Below are positions 37,401 to 49,222 of a DNA stretch of 64,000 nucleotides, one piece after another. Where the stretch lies: positions 4,998,001-5,062,000 of the forward strand of contig JAULJL010000015.1 in assembly GCA_030761205.1 (NCBI GenBank). The letters are read 5' to 3'. The notes beneath the pieces are model-generated. The model was not told the DNA's origin. It saw nothing but the letters and a program-made list of their open reading frames with translations, and ran no database searches. Source of the DNA: Fremontodendron californicum. Lineage: Eukaryota; Streptophyta; Magnoliopsida; Malvales; Malvaceae. How positions within the stretch are numbered: position 1 is the stretch's first letter; each line of letters begins with the position of its first letter. The translations under genes and the position numbers were made by a program.

Positions 37401-37938
37401 AAAAGGAAAAAAAAAAAAAAAAAAAAAAAAAGGTAGGTTGATTCTCTCTATGAAAGACTTTGTGAAGAAGCAATTTCGTTGGTTTGCCACTTGCTACTAA
37501 TAATGGGACCAGACCTCCATCTCTGCATACCTCAGAAGCTGTTATACTCCTCATTTCATATATACATTGTTTAATTAACTTGTGATTAGCAATTCTCTTA
37601 TTAATTCATGTTACTAGTTGCATGGCCCTGTATTTCAAAGACATTGTTCTTAACCTTTTTTCAGGAATTTAACAAGAAATCAAACTCCTTATATACCATA
37701 TTGCGCAGTAGCAGGCTTGCTGGGAGTCAGCGAGCTCCATTTCTAAGACGTTTCCTTTTGCGTATGAACTTTAACTCCTTCTTTGAGGTAGGTATACAGT
37801 CTTCCAGATACTGAAAAATTTAGCTCCTGTACTTTTCTTTTCTTACATGCTGTTTTCTTCTATTAACAGGCAACTGCAAGGGGAGTACTGAATGTTGTTA
37901 GACCACGCCCATCGCTTCCTGTTTTAAATCAGCAATAG
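31439..37938 (+). CDS. GCP4: Gamma-tubulin complex component 4
   Basis: Sixteen exons give 752 residues: 31439-31608, 31696-32014, 32100-32236, 32619-32717, 32916-33036, 33631-33903, 33995-34075, 34147-34230, 34439-34525, 34684-34739, 34826-34996, 35165-35390, 36624-36712, 37050-37203, 37665-37787, 37870-37938. The N-terminus MLHELLLALVGYTGDLI is diagnostic of plant GCP4. Gamma-tubulin-complex (Spc97/98, GRIP) blocks follow: FVILPPLYELILEIERDD, GFHIFLDMLPEYI, ESILFAGKAIRVL, DLNGHLNALKDYFLL, FLEESRQLMRLPPRQST, ALEYSVDWPLQLFF, PMWRVREHMAFLIRNLQFYIQVDVIE and the C-terminal LRRFLLRMNFNSFFEATARG. GCP4 belongs to the gamma-tubulin ring complex that nucleates microtubules, including branching cortical arrays. 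Length fits the family (about 745). Intron 12 (35391-36623) is enlarged by a 405-bp tandem duplication. Confidence 0.95.
35716..36525. repeat. Perfect 405-bp tandem duplication in GCP4 intron 12
   Basis: Unit 1 is 35716-36120 and unit 2 is 36121-36525, joined without a spacer. Reading the two units side by side, I found no difference. Neither splice site of the intron is altered. The identity implies a very recent duplication or a collapsed/duplicated assembly segment. Confidence 0.93.
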
Positions 37939-39710
37939 CTTTTGATTATTTATATGAAATCTCAAGAGGTAGTTTGTCCTGATTCTTATTTGAGTTTTCC
38001 ATGTTGTGCTGTCTCCATTTTGTTTGCTGCTGGAGAATGGTGCTTTACTATACTCTACCCAGCCTGAGGTGCATGCCTGTTTTCAGCTTTCTGAGTTAAC
38101 CATTTCAATCAGTATCTAGTTCGTAACTTATCTGACTTGAAGATTGCTGCTTGCTACCTGTTGGCCATTGAGGAACCATCTCTTGAAAGTTAGATATATA
38201 TATATATATATATATATTATTGTGGCTAGCTGGCTCGAAAGGTCGAGGGTGCAGTTTATTGTTCTCAATATTCTCAGCTTGGTGAGTAATGTGCAGCAGC
38301 AGTTTATTCACTGCGGTAAGCAATCCCTTGGCAGATAGGCCATGCCCCTAGACATCTGCTTGGTTTTGACTGGCTTCTCCTCAAAGGCTCAAACCATTAA
38401 TATCAAAATTATGAATGCAAATGTGATGTGGAGTCCACATAAATTGATTATGAGGAATGTGATGACCCCTTCATCAACATGTAAACTATTATAATGCACT
38501 GTGATGCTTCACATCACAATTTGGAGCAGAAACAAGTGGTTGTGGTTGTACCTGATCATCCGAAAACCGCATTTGTTCTCGTAATCTCCTCTCCTGGTTT
38601 TACTACCTTACCTAAACTTTTTAACTACTTCATTGTAATTTGTAGCTAATCATGTATGTCTACCTTGTACGTAACCGTTGCTCATAAAAAGATTGTCCAT
38701 CCAATCCATTTCTTTGTACTAGACTGCAATACAAAACCCAGCCAACAGCAACAGGGCATGTGTTCCTTAGAGAAAAAGCAATGTATTATGTAAGTAAGAA
38801 TAATATAAATACAGTTATGAAACACACACAGACCTTGGTTTCTGTAATATAAATACAGTTATGAAACACACACAGACCTTGGTTTCTGCCAACCCATTCA
38901 TAGCCATTTCACTGACTAATGAATAAAACCGCTTCAAAACTTGCCAAGTCATCACAGGTAGACCACATTACCAAAAACATGAAAGAAAATAAAATTCCCC
39001 CAGACAAGCATTGCATAGGGGCAAAAGCCTTTATCACCTGCTGGATAGCCCATATGCTTGGACGATTACCATTAAAGCCTTTCGTACGCAAAGTTTGTTG
39101 GATATTATTATTAAGGATTCCAGTGGAACATGAAGAAAACAACAGCTTTGTGAAACTTTGGTTTTGTTTAACATTGTTTTTTACACAGTTTTTAAGGTTA
39201 AAAGTCTTTTTTCATAATAAAAAAAATTTGACTTATGCTATTAAAATCATAATTTGAAAAATCAAATCAAAAAATCAAAAAATATAGCTTTTGGGTTTTA
39301 AAAACTGGCTTTTAAATAAAATGATTTTATTATCCTCATATCTTTACACTTTTATTATTTTAAACATTTTCTTTTGACATTTTAATTTTCTACAATACTT
39401 TTTTACAGCAATACTAAACACTTAAAAAATTTTAAACTATAATTTTTTATTATACTTTTAAATATGCTTTTTTAACCAAATTTTTTTTGAATAGCCCATT
39501 GAATGTTAGCGGAAATATGTTAGGTGTAGTAGTTGAAGTAGTGAAGTACAAAATTACAATCATCAAGTAAGAATCACCCAACTAATTAATTCAAAACACC
39601 CAACAAAATAGCCCCTCAAGTTTCAGCAGATAGCACCAACCAACCCACCCACACAATCTCAGTCTCAACACCCAGCTTTCTTATCTATCTTTTACCAGAA
39701 AACCAAAAAA
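37939..39710. other. Spacer between GCP4 and PHR2 with short tandem repeats
   Basis: Contains the GCP4 3' region and a (TA)n tract at about 38194-38218. A two-copy 44-bp tandem repeat lies at 38801-38888 (unit begins TAATATAAATACAG). AT-rich sequence with CTTTTAAA-type repeats follows at 39180-39480. The last 100 bases are C/A-rich leader before PHR2. No gene recognised. Confidence 0.6.
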
Positions 39711-41648
39711 ATGGATTCCAATCTCCAATCTTGTGAAAACCCTGAAACAAAATCAACTGAAGAACAATCCCAAACCCAAAACCAAGTTGAAATTTTCCCT
39801 TCTCAATCCCCATTTGCTACTGCTTCTCTTTCTTTCTCTTCCTTGCCCACAACTCTACCTACCAATTTCTTCATTCAACCCAAAATCTTATCTTTATTCT
39901 CTTCTCAATCACCCAACAAAGTTAAAGTTGCAACCCAAGTTTCCTCTCTTTCTCATCTCTCCCTTTCTTCAACTTCCCCTTCACCTTCCAAAATCTCATT
40001 CAAATCCACCATTTCCAGCAACCCTCTCCAATCCCCTCTCTCTTTAGGCCCGCGCCGCCCTCTCGACCCTTCCAATGGCGCCGCAATTCGTCGAGCTTCC
40101 ATCGTTTGGTTCCGCAACGATTTACGAGTCCACGACAACGAGTGTCTCAACATGGCCAACAATGAGTCCATGTCCGTTTTGCCAGTTTACTGTTTTGACC
40201 CTCGAGATTACGGTAAATCCTCATCTGGGTTCGATAAAACGGGTCCTTACAGAGCCAAATTCTTGATTGAATCGGTTTCGGATCTCCGAAAGAATCTGCA
40301 AGCACGAGGGTCGGATCTTGTGGTCCGAATTGGGAAGCCGGAGAGTGTTTTAGTTGAGTTAGCTAAAGCTATTGGGGCTGACGCTATTTATGCTCATAGA
40401 GAAGTTTCTCATGATGAGGTTAAGGCTGAGGAAAAGATTGAGGCGGCCATGAAAGAAGAGGATGTTGAAGTTAAGTACTTTTGGGGAAGTACTTTGTTCC
40501 ATGCTGATGATTTGCCGTTTAAGTTGGAAGATATGCCTTCCAATTATGGTGGATTTAGGGAGAAAGTTAAGGGTTTGGAGATAAGGAAGACGATTGAAGC
40601 ATTGGACCAAATGAAAGGGATGCCTTCGAGAGGTGATGTGGAGACTGGAGATATTCCTTCATTGACGGATCTGGGGCATAACCCCAGTGCCACAATGGCT
40701 CAGGTTTGAGATCTAAATCTAACTTTTATGTTTTTCATAGGAATATTCCTTCATTTATGTTTGCATTTTGCTTCAAAATAGGTAGAAATATTAGGATAAC
40801 TCAATTAGACTGAATTCAATTAGCAATGTTAGCTGTGTCTTATGGTTGTTTCAATGATGATTAATTGGAAAGTATACTTAGGACTTTTTTCTTTTGATTA
40901 TAATTCTTTAAATGCATTGACAAATTATCGTTTGTTTTCATGTAGGATGGTAGGCCATCTGTTAGTGCTTCTATGGCTGGAGGAGAGAATGAAGGATTGC
41001 AGAGGCTTAAAAAGTATGCTGCTGAGTGTCTAGCACAGCCATACAAGGGGAGCAAGGATGGTAGCCAGGACAGCATATATGGCGCTAACTTTTCTTGCAA
41101 AATATCTCCATGGCTAGCGATGGGATGCCTATCTCCCCGGTCCATGTTTGATGAACTAAAGAAAACTGCAAATAGGTATGCAGTCAAGTACCCTTTTTTT
41201 CCTTTTATAAATAATGTCTAAATTTTGAGCTTTTTGTGGATATGGTCGAAAACAGAGTACAATGGAGCAATATGATCCATGTCATGTAATGTTAGAAGGC
41301 TTGGTTGTTGTATGAACAATTTCAAGTTATCAGATATTTACTTTTGTTGAATGCATTTATATGATTGGCAGGACCATTTCTGCAACCTCAAAGAAAAATG
41401 ATGGCGGTAGTGGTTCACATGATACTGGAATGAACTGGTTGATGTTTGAGTTGTTGTGGAGGGATTTCTTCAGGTAAATATGACCCTTGATTCACCTTAG
41501 CAAGTAACAATTTTACTTTTCCTCCGAACCAATCAAGTTAATATTTCATTGCGCATAATCCTTTTGTAGATTCATCACCAAGAAATACAGTTCTTCTGCA
41601 AAGGTTGGAACTGCTCCTGCCACAGCTTGTACAGGTGCCCTTGCTTAA
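39711..41648 (+). CDS. PHR2: Blue-light photoreceptor/photolyase-like PHR2
   Basis: Four exons: 39711-40703, 40946-41175, 41372-41473, 41570-41648, giving 467 residues. Residues 1 to about 125 are Ser/Thr/Pro-rich, like an organelle transit peptide. The photolyase N-terminal alpha/beta domain then begins at IVWFRNDLRVHDNECL and continues through LPVYCFDPRDYGKSSSGFD, RKNLQARGSDLVVRIGKPE and the VKYFWGSTLFHADDLPF segment. Conserved later blocks are GANFSCKISPWLAMGCLSPR, NWLMFELLWRDFFRFITKKY and the C-terminal end PATACTGALA. PHR2 proteins naturally stop there and lack the long FAD-binding C-terminus of full photolyases, so this is not a truncation. Function in plants is poorly defined. It is convergent with the MHX gene; I recall PHR2 and MHX as adjacent loci in Arabidopsis (At2g47590, At2g47600). 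Confidence 0.93.
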
Positions 41649-42484
41649 GCAAAGAATTTGTACTGGTGTTGACTGTTGAGGGGGATAATTGTTTTGGGAT
41701 ATGACGGTTGTTCTCAATTCTGAATGGATTTTCAATTTTCATTGTGTAGCTTTAGACGTTGGAATAGGTTGCTCAAAAGGCAGTTCTCCTTGTTGGAACT
41801 CTTGTTCTTGTCGCCTAATAAAATGCTTTAATATTGTGAATTTGTCTTAGTTTTTCGAGCTTTAAAACCATTATGGCCGTTTGTCCATTGTTTAGGGGAA
41901 ATGTTAGTCAGTGCTGTCATTGATTTAAACTTTAAAGTGATATTTAAGAAAAAAATATAATTAATAAAAATAATTCTAAAATTTAATAAAAATAATATAT
42001 TAAATGATTTTAAAAAAAATATAGTAATTAAATAATTTTTAATCAGTGTTTATAGATATTAATTAACTGGATTTTTGTTTTATTTGCTGTCTTGTGAATA
42101 ATAGATCTCATGGTTCCCTTCTAATCATTTGTGATTTGTCCATGCCTTTTAATTTTCTTTTCAACCCTCTGTTCAAATGAAAGAATGACATATTGATTAT
42201 CCAAAAAAAGAATTGACATATTATGGGTTTTGAAAGGTTAAAACTGAAACAGAAAATGTGGTTTTGGATTTTATCTATTATCATTTTTAAAAAAAATCGG
42301 ATAAAAATAAGAATGTCATTGCCATTACAAAAAGAGGTCCTTAAAATGGGATATGGAGCCTAGAAAATACTACTAATACTAAGATATGAATATGGGTATG
42401 AGATGGGGAAACTAAATCAAGTTGGTCCAAAAACAATGAAGGAAAAAAAAAACTATCATAAATGAATTTTTAGTCTCATACTCA
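41649..42484. other. Convergent spacer between PHR2 and MHX
   Basis: Both 3' ends meet here. AT-rich, no gene, no clear repeat. Confidence 0.6.
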
Positions 42485-45400
42485 TTAGCATATGATGCCA
42501 GAAACTCTAAGGGAGGAAAGCACAACAAATATAAGCCAAAGCAACATGAAGAAAACACTAGAAACCCAGGCCCAAAACCTAGGCCCTCCAAGCTCCGCAC
42601 CCAGTATCAGGCGCCTAATCACCAAAACCAAAATGCAGCCTACAGAGGTAGAGAAGAATACAAGCAAAGAGAAGCTGGGTCCCTCTGCATTTTCTATCCG
42701 CAATGGTTCTCCATATGCAATGAAATTGTATGCAGTATCTATCAGCCATGGAATGCCGATGCCGACATAAATATTCACCGAATTACTGCAAAAGGATAAA
42801 CACATGAGAAAATAAGCAGTGAGTTTTAAACCCTGGTCAAGCAATGTGAATACTTTAGACTCACAAAAGTGGTGGAGCAATTAACATCACTCTTTTTAAG
42901 TCTTTAATCTTAAAGTAGTATTACACAAAAGGCAACTTTCTTGCTCTTAAATTAAGGAGTCTTATGATAACAGCTTCCATAGGATACCATTTGGTATTTA
43001 TACTAAATCAACTAAGTTCTGTTATTATAGGAAACTCCTTGTAGTGAGATTTGGGCCTCTAGATTGTGAACTATAGTTAAAAAGATAAGATTCTATGAGA
43101 TATACCTGCAAGTAATATTTGCAATAGCAGAATCAGCTGTTATCTGACGTTCAGCAGCAATCTTACTTGCTACTAAATCTGGTCATGAAGTTCCAGCTGC
43201 TAATGCTGTAAATGCTATGACATAAGCATTAATCCCTGGAACAAAATACGGAATGAGAAAAGGGGGAAAATTCACATGATAGCCAATAGTTACAAATAGT
43301 GAAAAATCTTTTTTGGCAAAGGAGGGAAAACCTGTGACACAGCTTATAAGATCAGACAGCTCTGTTACAATGTAAGATATCCCACTGATATAAAGTAGAG
43401 AGCAAATGAAGGCAATCCATCCATGAGCAATGTGATAAAGGAGGTACAAAGGCAAACAGTAGTTTCCATGGTGCAAGTAGTGACTGCCAAAATATTCTTG
43501 CTAGCCGCAGATGGATATTGTTTAGTTTCCTTGATTCAGGGCTTTCCAACTGTTTAAGAAACAAGGAATTATATTCACCATAATTTATTGGATTATTGAT
43601 ATGCTTAGATAAGGGGGAGGTGTACAAATTTTTTGAAATTATATCCCAGATGAGGTCCAGTTATGAGCACATGGAGATATGATGGGAAAATAATTGAATT
43701 AAAGAAAAAGTAAAACGTCCAATCTAATATGCATAAGCCCCAACAAACTTGAAGTACTAATTCAAACAAAGGAAACAAGATCTACAGAAAAAGGGGAAAT
43801 CTCAAGGGGGCTTCATGCAGAAATGTATTGTTCCAACTTCAGAGAGAGAGAGAGAGAGAGAGAGATTGAAGTGGTCATTACAATGATTGATTGCTTTTTT
43901 CTTCTTCTTTTTTTGAGATTTACAATGATTGATTGCTAAACATAATATTCACCATGAATTATCACAGCAGAAGTTATAAAGGATTTTATGTTACAGTGTA
44001 AAGATACATACTGTAAGTGCATCCACGAACTGTGTTTTCCAAAGTTCAAGCACATGAAAATCTTCTAAATTGGTCTCGTTCTGAAAGGGTCTGTTAGAGG
44101 TTTCAACTAAATCTTCCGCTGCAGGCACCTTTCGATAAGAAGAGTCTGCAACTATTTGAATTTTTAGGATTAGTTCTGATTAATCCATCATTAACTTAAG
44201 CTACTGAAACTTAAAATTAACATAAGTATTTATAGCCCACCTCTCAACCCTGTTACTTGGTTAATAAGTAAGGAATAATTAATTTAAATAACCTTAAATA
44301 TATATAAACTACAATTGAGCCCACAAAAATATATAAAATAAATAAAACAATCTCTGGAACATTTAATCATTCAATAATCATGATTTTGTCCAGCATCATT
44401 ACCCATAAAACATTGCTTACTAGGACCTCTCTTCATTTTGGTTTCTATTTTGCCTTCTCTTGCACAAGCTGCAGACTTCTATTTCAAGGTTTCCCCTATG
44501 AGGCTACGACTTCATCATTCTATGATTCTATATCTCAACAATTATAGCACTGAAAAGAATGCAAGTTTATCTTGAATTATAGTTTTGATGAACTATCTGC
44601 TTAAGCATGTCCGAGCTCCATCATGTGTAACATTAATGTTGTAGATATGGTTTCACTTCATATTAACTTTCTCAGGGAAAGACCGAAAGACTGCTAGAGG
44701 ATCATAGTCAATGATAACCTGTGACCTAAATTAAAAAGAAAAATGTCAACAAGTGTCAGACGAGAGTGATACCTTCTCGATTTTCTGAATGAATGAAAAA
44801 AATATCAACAATTTCCTTGTTTTCATCTTCTTCAACTGAAAGTATCTCAGAGTACCCATCATAGGCATCATCCTCGCCTTTAACTGAGGCAACCTCTGCT
44901 GGCACCTAGTCCTCAGGCCTCTCACTTCTCGATCTTCAGATGTACAGAAGAAATCAGAAGCATAACAGTGCAAGAAACCTTAATAGGGGGAAAAAGAGAA
45001 GAAGAAGAGGAGCATACAAGGGCAGAGATATATAAGGCCAGCGTTTGTCTTGAGCATATGCATGAGTAAGCAGTAATCCATACATCAGGACTGTCAATAA
45101 GGCCTCCCAAAGTGTAACAACGTTTGGTGTCCACACCTGCAACATGAATTAAAACCTATCCATGACCAAGTTCTTTATAGATGTGAGCCATCAAGTAATG
45201 CATCAATAGAATGTATTTAAACATTGATTCCATACAGAGAAATTGTGAAATTAACCACAGCTTGTGCAAAACCGAAAGCAATTTTCTTAAACCTCTTCAT
45301 TGAAAATCAAAGAAACTCAAGTGTAAAAAGGCCATAGTAGAAGTCTTCTCGCTATAACTTGAATAAAGACGTTCAGCTAACAGCATAAATAATTAAATAT

Positions 45401-46190
45401 CCCTATAAAACACAAATCATGAAGCTTTATCTAAGAAGAAGTTACTTGAAATTACCCCTAAAATTATGTACAGCCAAGCGTAAGCCCAGAAGGACCAAAA
45501 GAGCTCCACCAGCCAAACACCTATATCAGATATTTTTTTCAACTCTCCAGCTTTTGGAACTACAACACAAACAGCATGGATTGGGAAAAGGTCGAATGCA
45601 GCTGAACCCACAAGAGTTCCGGGGCCCAAACCTGTAGATTAAAGTAAGCTAACAGATACCAATGACAGACAAATGAGAAATGATCTCTATTCATGCGGTT
45701 CAGTAAGATAAACAATAATACCTATATCCAATTTTGAAATTTGTTCTAATTATTAATGAAAAGAAAGAAAGAGCATATGACAGAACAAACCTCCAGCATA
45801 CAGGTTCCCAATGTTTCGAATGGCATCGATAGTTGCTAAAGATATTTGAGTGAAGCTAGTTCCAAAGGCAAGCAGAGTAATAATGTCTGCAATAGCATAA
45901 TTCCACACTTTTTCTTGTCTAATAATTTCAGTATTAGTGTCAGGATCTATCTCTACAACTGTACGTGTGTGTTTCACAACATTCTCCATTGATTGGAAGA
46001 AACGAGCAGTTATAGCTGACAACCCAATGAAGCAATAAGCAAGGCCAAGAAAATATAAGAAGGATCGTAACCCATTCACAAGCACAGTTTCACCATAAAA
46101 AAGCAAGTAACTCTCACATTTTTCATCCCCCAAAATACTGGAAATCCCCAACATGCTGTTTTTAGCAGCTTGCTTTTGTACTAAGACCAT
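42485..46190 (-). pseudogene. MHX: Magnesium/proton exchanger MHX, disabled by two stops and a frameshift
   Basis: Eight exons on the minus strand: 46190-45791, 45631-45456, 45136-45018, 44933-44773, 44145-44012, 43549-43332, 43235-43106, 42785-42485. The protein is a vacuolar-membrane Mg2+ and Zn2+/H+ exchanger of the CaCA superfamily. Recognisable parts are the CESYLLFYGETVLVNGLR N-terminus, the first ion-binding repeat (LAFGTSFTQISLATIDAIRN), GPGTLVGSAAFDLFPI, AYAQDKRWPYISLP, and the C-terminal SVNIYVGIGIPWLIDTAYN. Three lesions break it. An in-frame TAG (44908-44906) replaces the conserved Trp before VPAE. One extra base near 43430-43446 follows FAFVPP. An in-frame TGA (43185-43183) replaces Trp in the second ion-binding repeat GTSWPD. 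The first repeat also has Thr for the usual Pro. All splice sites look usable. Either a young pseudogene or poor sequence here; a 5' untranslated exon probably lies near 46717-46850. Confidence 0.85.
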
Positions 46191-47040
46191 CTTAATCTAA
46201 GCATTCCTTCACTTTTCAAGCATCAATGAAACTTTTTTATCATCACAAATGACCTGATAGTTAAAGAAATTAAAACAAGTTTCATACTAATTCATATTTG
46301 AAACATTAAAAGAGAAAAGTAGAAAGAGAAGAAGTACTCCAATTTACATTCCATTTTCACTAGAAAGCTCATTCTGCATACAAATATGAATCTGATATCA
46401 AATCCTAAGTCCTGAATCAAAGAAACGAGAACCAAAACTGAAAAGAACACTCCATAAAAGCAACCAGAAAAAACAAATCAAGATCCAAACTTACATTGAT
46501 ATCAATGTAAATCCAAAAACTATAGCTAAATCTGAAAGACAGTTTTATTTATTTATGAAAAGTCAAAAGAAAGTTTTTTTTTTTTAATTTAAAAAAAGAC
46601 ATGGGCACGAGTTCTGTCCACAAGTTTCCGTCCAACAGAAAAAGCTCAAGAATTTTTTTTTTTTTTTTTAAAAAGATGAATCAGAATTAATAACATTAAA
46701 TGCGGTTAGAGCTTACCAGTGAAACCAGGTGGGATCGCCGGATCTCTCCACCGAGGAAGCCGGAGTCCGGCGATGGCTGATGATGCTTTTCGAATTCAAT
46801 GAAGAAAAAGGTAGAAAGAGGCGTGGTTTTAGAACACATGGTTAAGATTTTTACCGACCGACTATGATGTGGAAAGTGTAGACAATCGCAAACGTGCATG
46901 GATTGTATTTTTTTTGTTCATTTTGCATGGATTGTTTTAATGTGAAAAAAAAAAAGGTATTTCGTTCTTTGTCGGATTTAATGATTTTAATATCTCTGTT
47001 ATATGATTTAGTTCAAATATTATATCATCTAATATAAATT
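46191..47040. other. MHX 5' region
   Basis: Contains the likely 5' untranslated intron and leader of MHX. The minus strand shows a good donor (CTGGTAAGC) at about 46717. AT-rich sequence follows. The open frame at 46899-46696 spans the leader and is not convincing as a gene. Confidence 0.5.
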
Positions 47041-47475
47041 AATCTTTCTATTATAAAATTGAGTAATTTAATCTTTATATTTTTAAATTGAAACAAAAAA
47101 GTAAAATCACTAACTAGTGTAACAAAACTGTTAAAAAATTTGACGTGTCATTTAATCTTGTGTTTATTTGATGATGTCGCACTAATAAAATATATTATTT
47201 TAAGCTAACGTAGACAAAATAACACACTAAGTTGACCAAAAAAAATTGATGTGGCATTTTTGCCAACTTAGTTTGCTATTTTGTCCACTTCAGCTTAAAA
47301 TAATATATTTTATTAGTGTCATGTCAGCATTTGACATCCACATCATCAAATAAACACAAGGTTAAATGTCACGTCAATTTTTTTAACAGTTTCTGTTACA
47401 CTAGTTAGTGATTTTACCTTTTTGCTTTAATTTTAAAAGCACAAAGACTAAATTATCCAATTTTATAGTAGAGGG
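47041..47475. mobile_element. Palindromic MITE, ~435 bp
   Basis: Two arms of roughly 200 bases are inverted copies around a centre near 47250. Shared words include AAAATCACTAACTAGTG (left) opposite CACTAGTTAGTGATTTT (right), CTAATAAAATATATTATTTT and CTTGTGTTTATTTGATGATG. The outer ends read TCTATTATAAAATTG and, inverted, CTCTACTATAAAATTG. The unpaired centre is about 30 bases. No coding capacity. The transcript of either strand would fold into a long hairpin. Superfamily not assigned and no clear target duplication found. Confidence 0.8.
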
Positions 47476-48470
47476 ATACTTTGACCGATTTTATTTCTTT
47501 GTTATCTGTACGTTATTTTGTTAAAAAAAAAAAAAAAAAAAAGTCTGAATCTCCATCTTCCCAAACTATTAAAAAATAATAATAAATAAATTTAAAAAAC
47601 ATCTATTGAGAATAATTATTTAATGATCTAATAAATAACAATAATTTTAAAAAAATAAAAAAATTATTATAAAAGAACTTGTAAAGATTAATATACCCTT
47701 AATAAAATAAAAATTTTCTCTACTTTCTCTCCTCTTCCCCCTTCCCTCCCTTCCTCATTCTCCCATCCCTTTCATCTCTAATCAAAGCTTTGTTATTGTT
47801 CGGATAGTAATCTCTGATAAACCTAAGTATTCCATCTGTCAAGGATCAAAACACCATAAACTCAATTAAATTCCATCTGAAAAATAAACAAAAAGCAAAT
47901 GGACCTTGCTTGGGAAAGCAAAAAGTTCGTTGGGCTCCAATGCAATGCAAGGAAGGGGGGAGACCAGCTGGAGGCCTGGAAGAGTCGAGGGATGTAAGTT
48001 ATGTAACCCCTACTCTGCCCTCAACTTCGTCCATTTAATACTGCTAATCAAAGCTTTGTTATTGTTCAGACAGTAATCTCTGATAAACCTAAGTAGTTCA
48101 TCTTAATTATTAAGGATCAAAACACCATAAACTCAGGACAATTTTATTTTTACAATATTTTTAATAATAATTTTTTATTTTTTTATTTTTATTTTTATTC
48201 ATTAAATTATTTAATTATTTAAAATATGTTTTTCACATTTACCCAAAAAAAATATTAAAAAAAGGAGGATCACATTCACGTGGTGGGACAGGGGAGGGTG
48301 TTCCGTTTTCTGCTTTCTCGAGTAAACTAAAAATATTAAAAAAAAAGAGGATCACGTTCACGTGGTGGGACAGGGGAGGGTGTTCCGTTTTCTGCTTTCT
48401 CAAGGAAAGGTCATTTTGGGAGCTTACTGAAGCTCAGGGTAATAGTTGGACCTGAAAAAAACTCTTAAAA
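47476..48470. repeat. Spacer with two local duplications
   Basis: A segment of about 90 bases starting CTAATCAAAGCTTTGTTATT occurs at about 47778-47868 and again at about 48047-48135, with a few differences. A second, tandem duplication of period 82 covers about 48258-48421, sharing CACGTGGTGGGACAGGGGAG and TTCCGTTTTCTGCTTTCTC. The sense of these repeats is unknown; no coding signal. Confidence 0.7.
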
Positions 48471-49222
48471 TTGAGGCACTTGGCCAACCAGTTCATTAGC
48501 CATCAAGATGGAAGATTGATTTGGAAATTCCCTGGAACCACATACTCAGCTGCAAAAGTGTGGCAGGATCTTAGACCAAAGAAGCAGAAGGTTAAATGGG
48601 ATAGACTTTTGTGGTATTCTCATCATATCCCTAAACATTCCCTTATTTCCTGGATGATCATTTTGAACAGATTGCCTACAAGCATGAGACTTCTGAGCTG
48701 GGGGTTCGAGGTAGATGTGAATTGCAAGCTTTGCCTCTCTGAACAAGAGACCCGGGATCACTTGTTCTTTGAATGTAGCTTCTCCAAATCTATTTGGTTG
48801 CAGGTAATGCAGTCATGTCAGTTGCAAGTACGAAGTTGTAGTTGGAACAATGTGCTTGAATGGGCTGTGCAGAAACTCAAAGGTAGATCATTGCTTACAA
48901 CTATTCTCAAGCTTGCTTGGACTGCAACCATTTACCACGTCTGGAAAGAAAGGAATAGAAGGATACATGGAAGTCCATGTAAGTCTCCTTTGCAGGTATT
49001 TGACATCATTAAAGAGGAGATCAGATTCAAGTTGGTAGGCTTAAAAAACTTAGAACTTGATAATGTAAATGCTAACCTTTGTACTGATTGGGGCTTAAGC
49101 AACTCTATTTCTCTTTCATTGATGTAAAGCTAGCTGAGTAGCTAGTTCTTCAGTTTTGATGTAGCAGAGATATTCTCTGCTTCTTGGATATATAAATTGA
49201 CACTTATCCAAAAAAAAAAAAC
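48471..49222 (+). mobile_element. 5'-truncated L1-type LINE, zf-RVT end of ORF2 plus tail
   Basis: The frame 48471-49127 (218 codons) matches the C-terminal part of plant non-LTR reverse transcriptases: WKFPGTTYSAAKVWQDLRP, HHIPKHSLISWMIILNRLPT, then the zf-RVT cysteine/histidine cluster CKLCLSEQETRDHLFFECSFS, and WKERNRRIHG. The reverse transcriptase and endonuclease regions are missing, as expected for a 5'-truncated insertion. A ~90-base 3' untranslated region ends in an A-tract at 49210-49221. The frame is still open, so the insertion may be fairly young. A 3'-end fragment of the same family lies at 56640-56730. Confidence 0.85.

Noticed and set aside
38440..38560. Candidate box C/D snoRNA (TGATGA ... 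CTGA) downstream of GCP4
   Set aside because: Terminal stem is poor and no segment next to the D box matches rRNA that I recognise; such boxes occur by chance.
39711..41648. Truncated cryptochrome-DASH or photolyase pseudogene
   Set aside because: The protein stops before the FAD-binding C-terminal region, but the end PATACTGALA and overall length match the naturally short PHR2 family, so it is intact.
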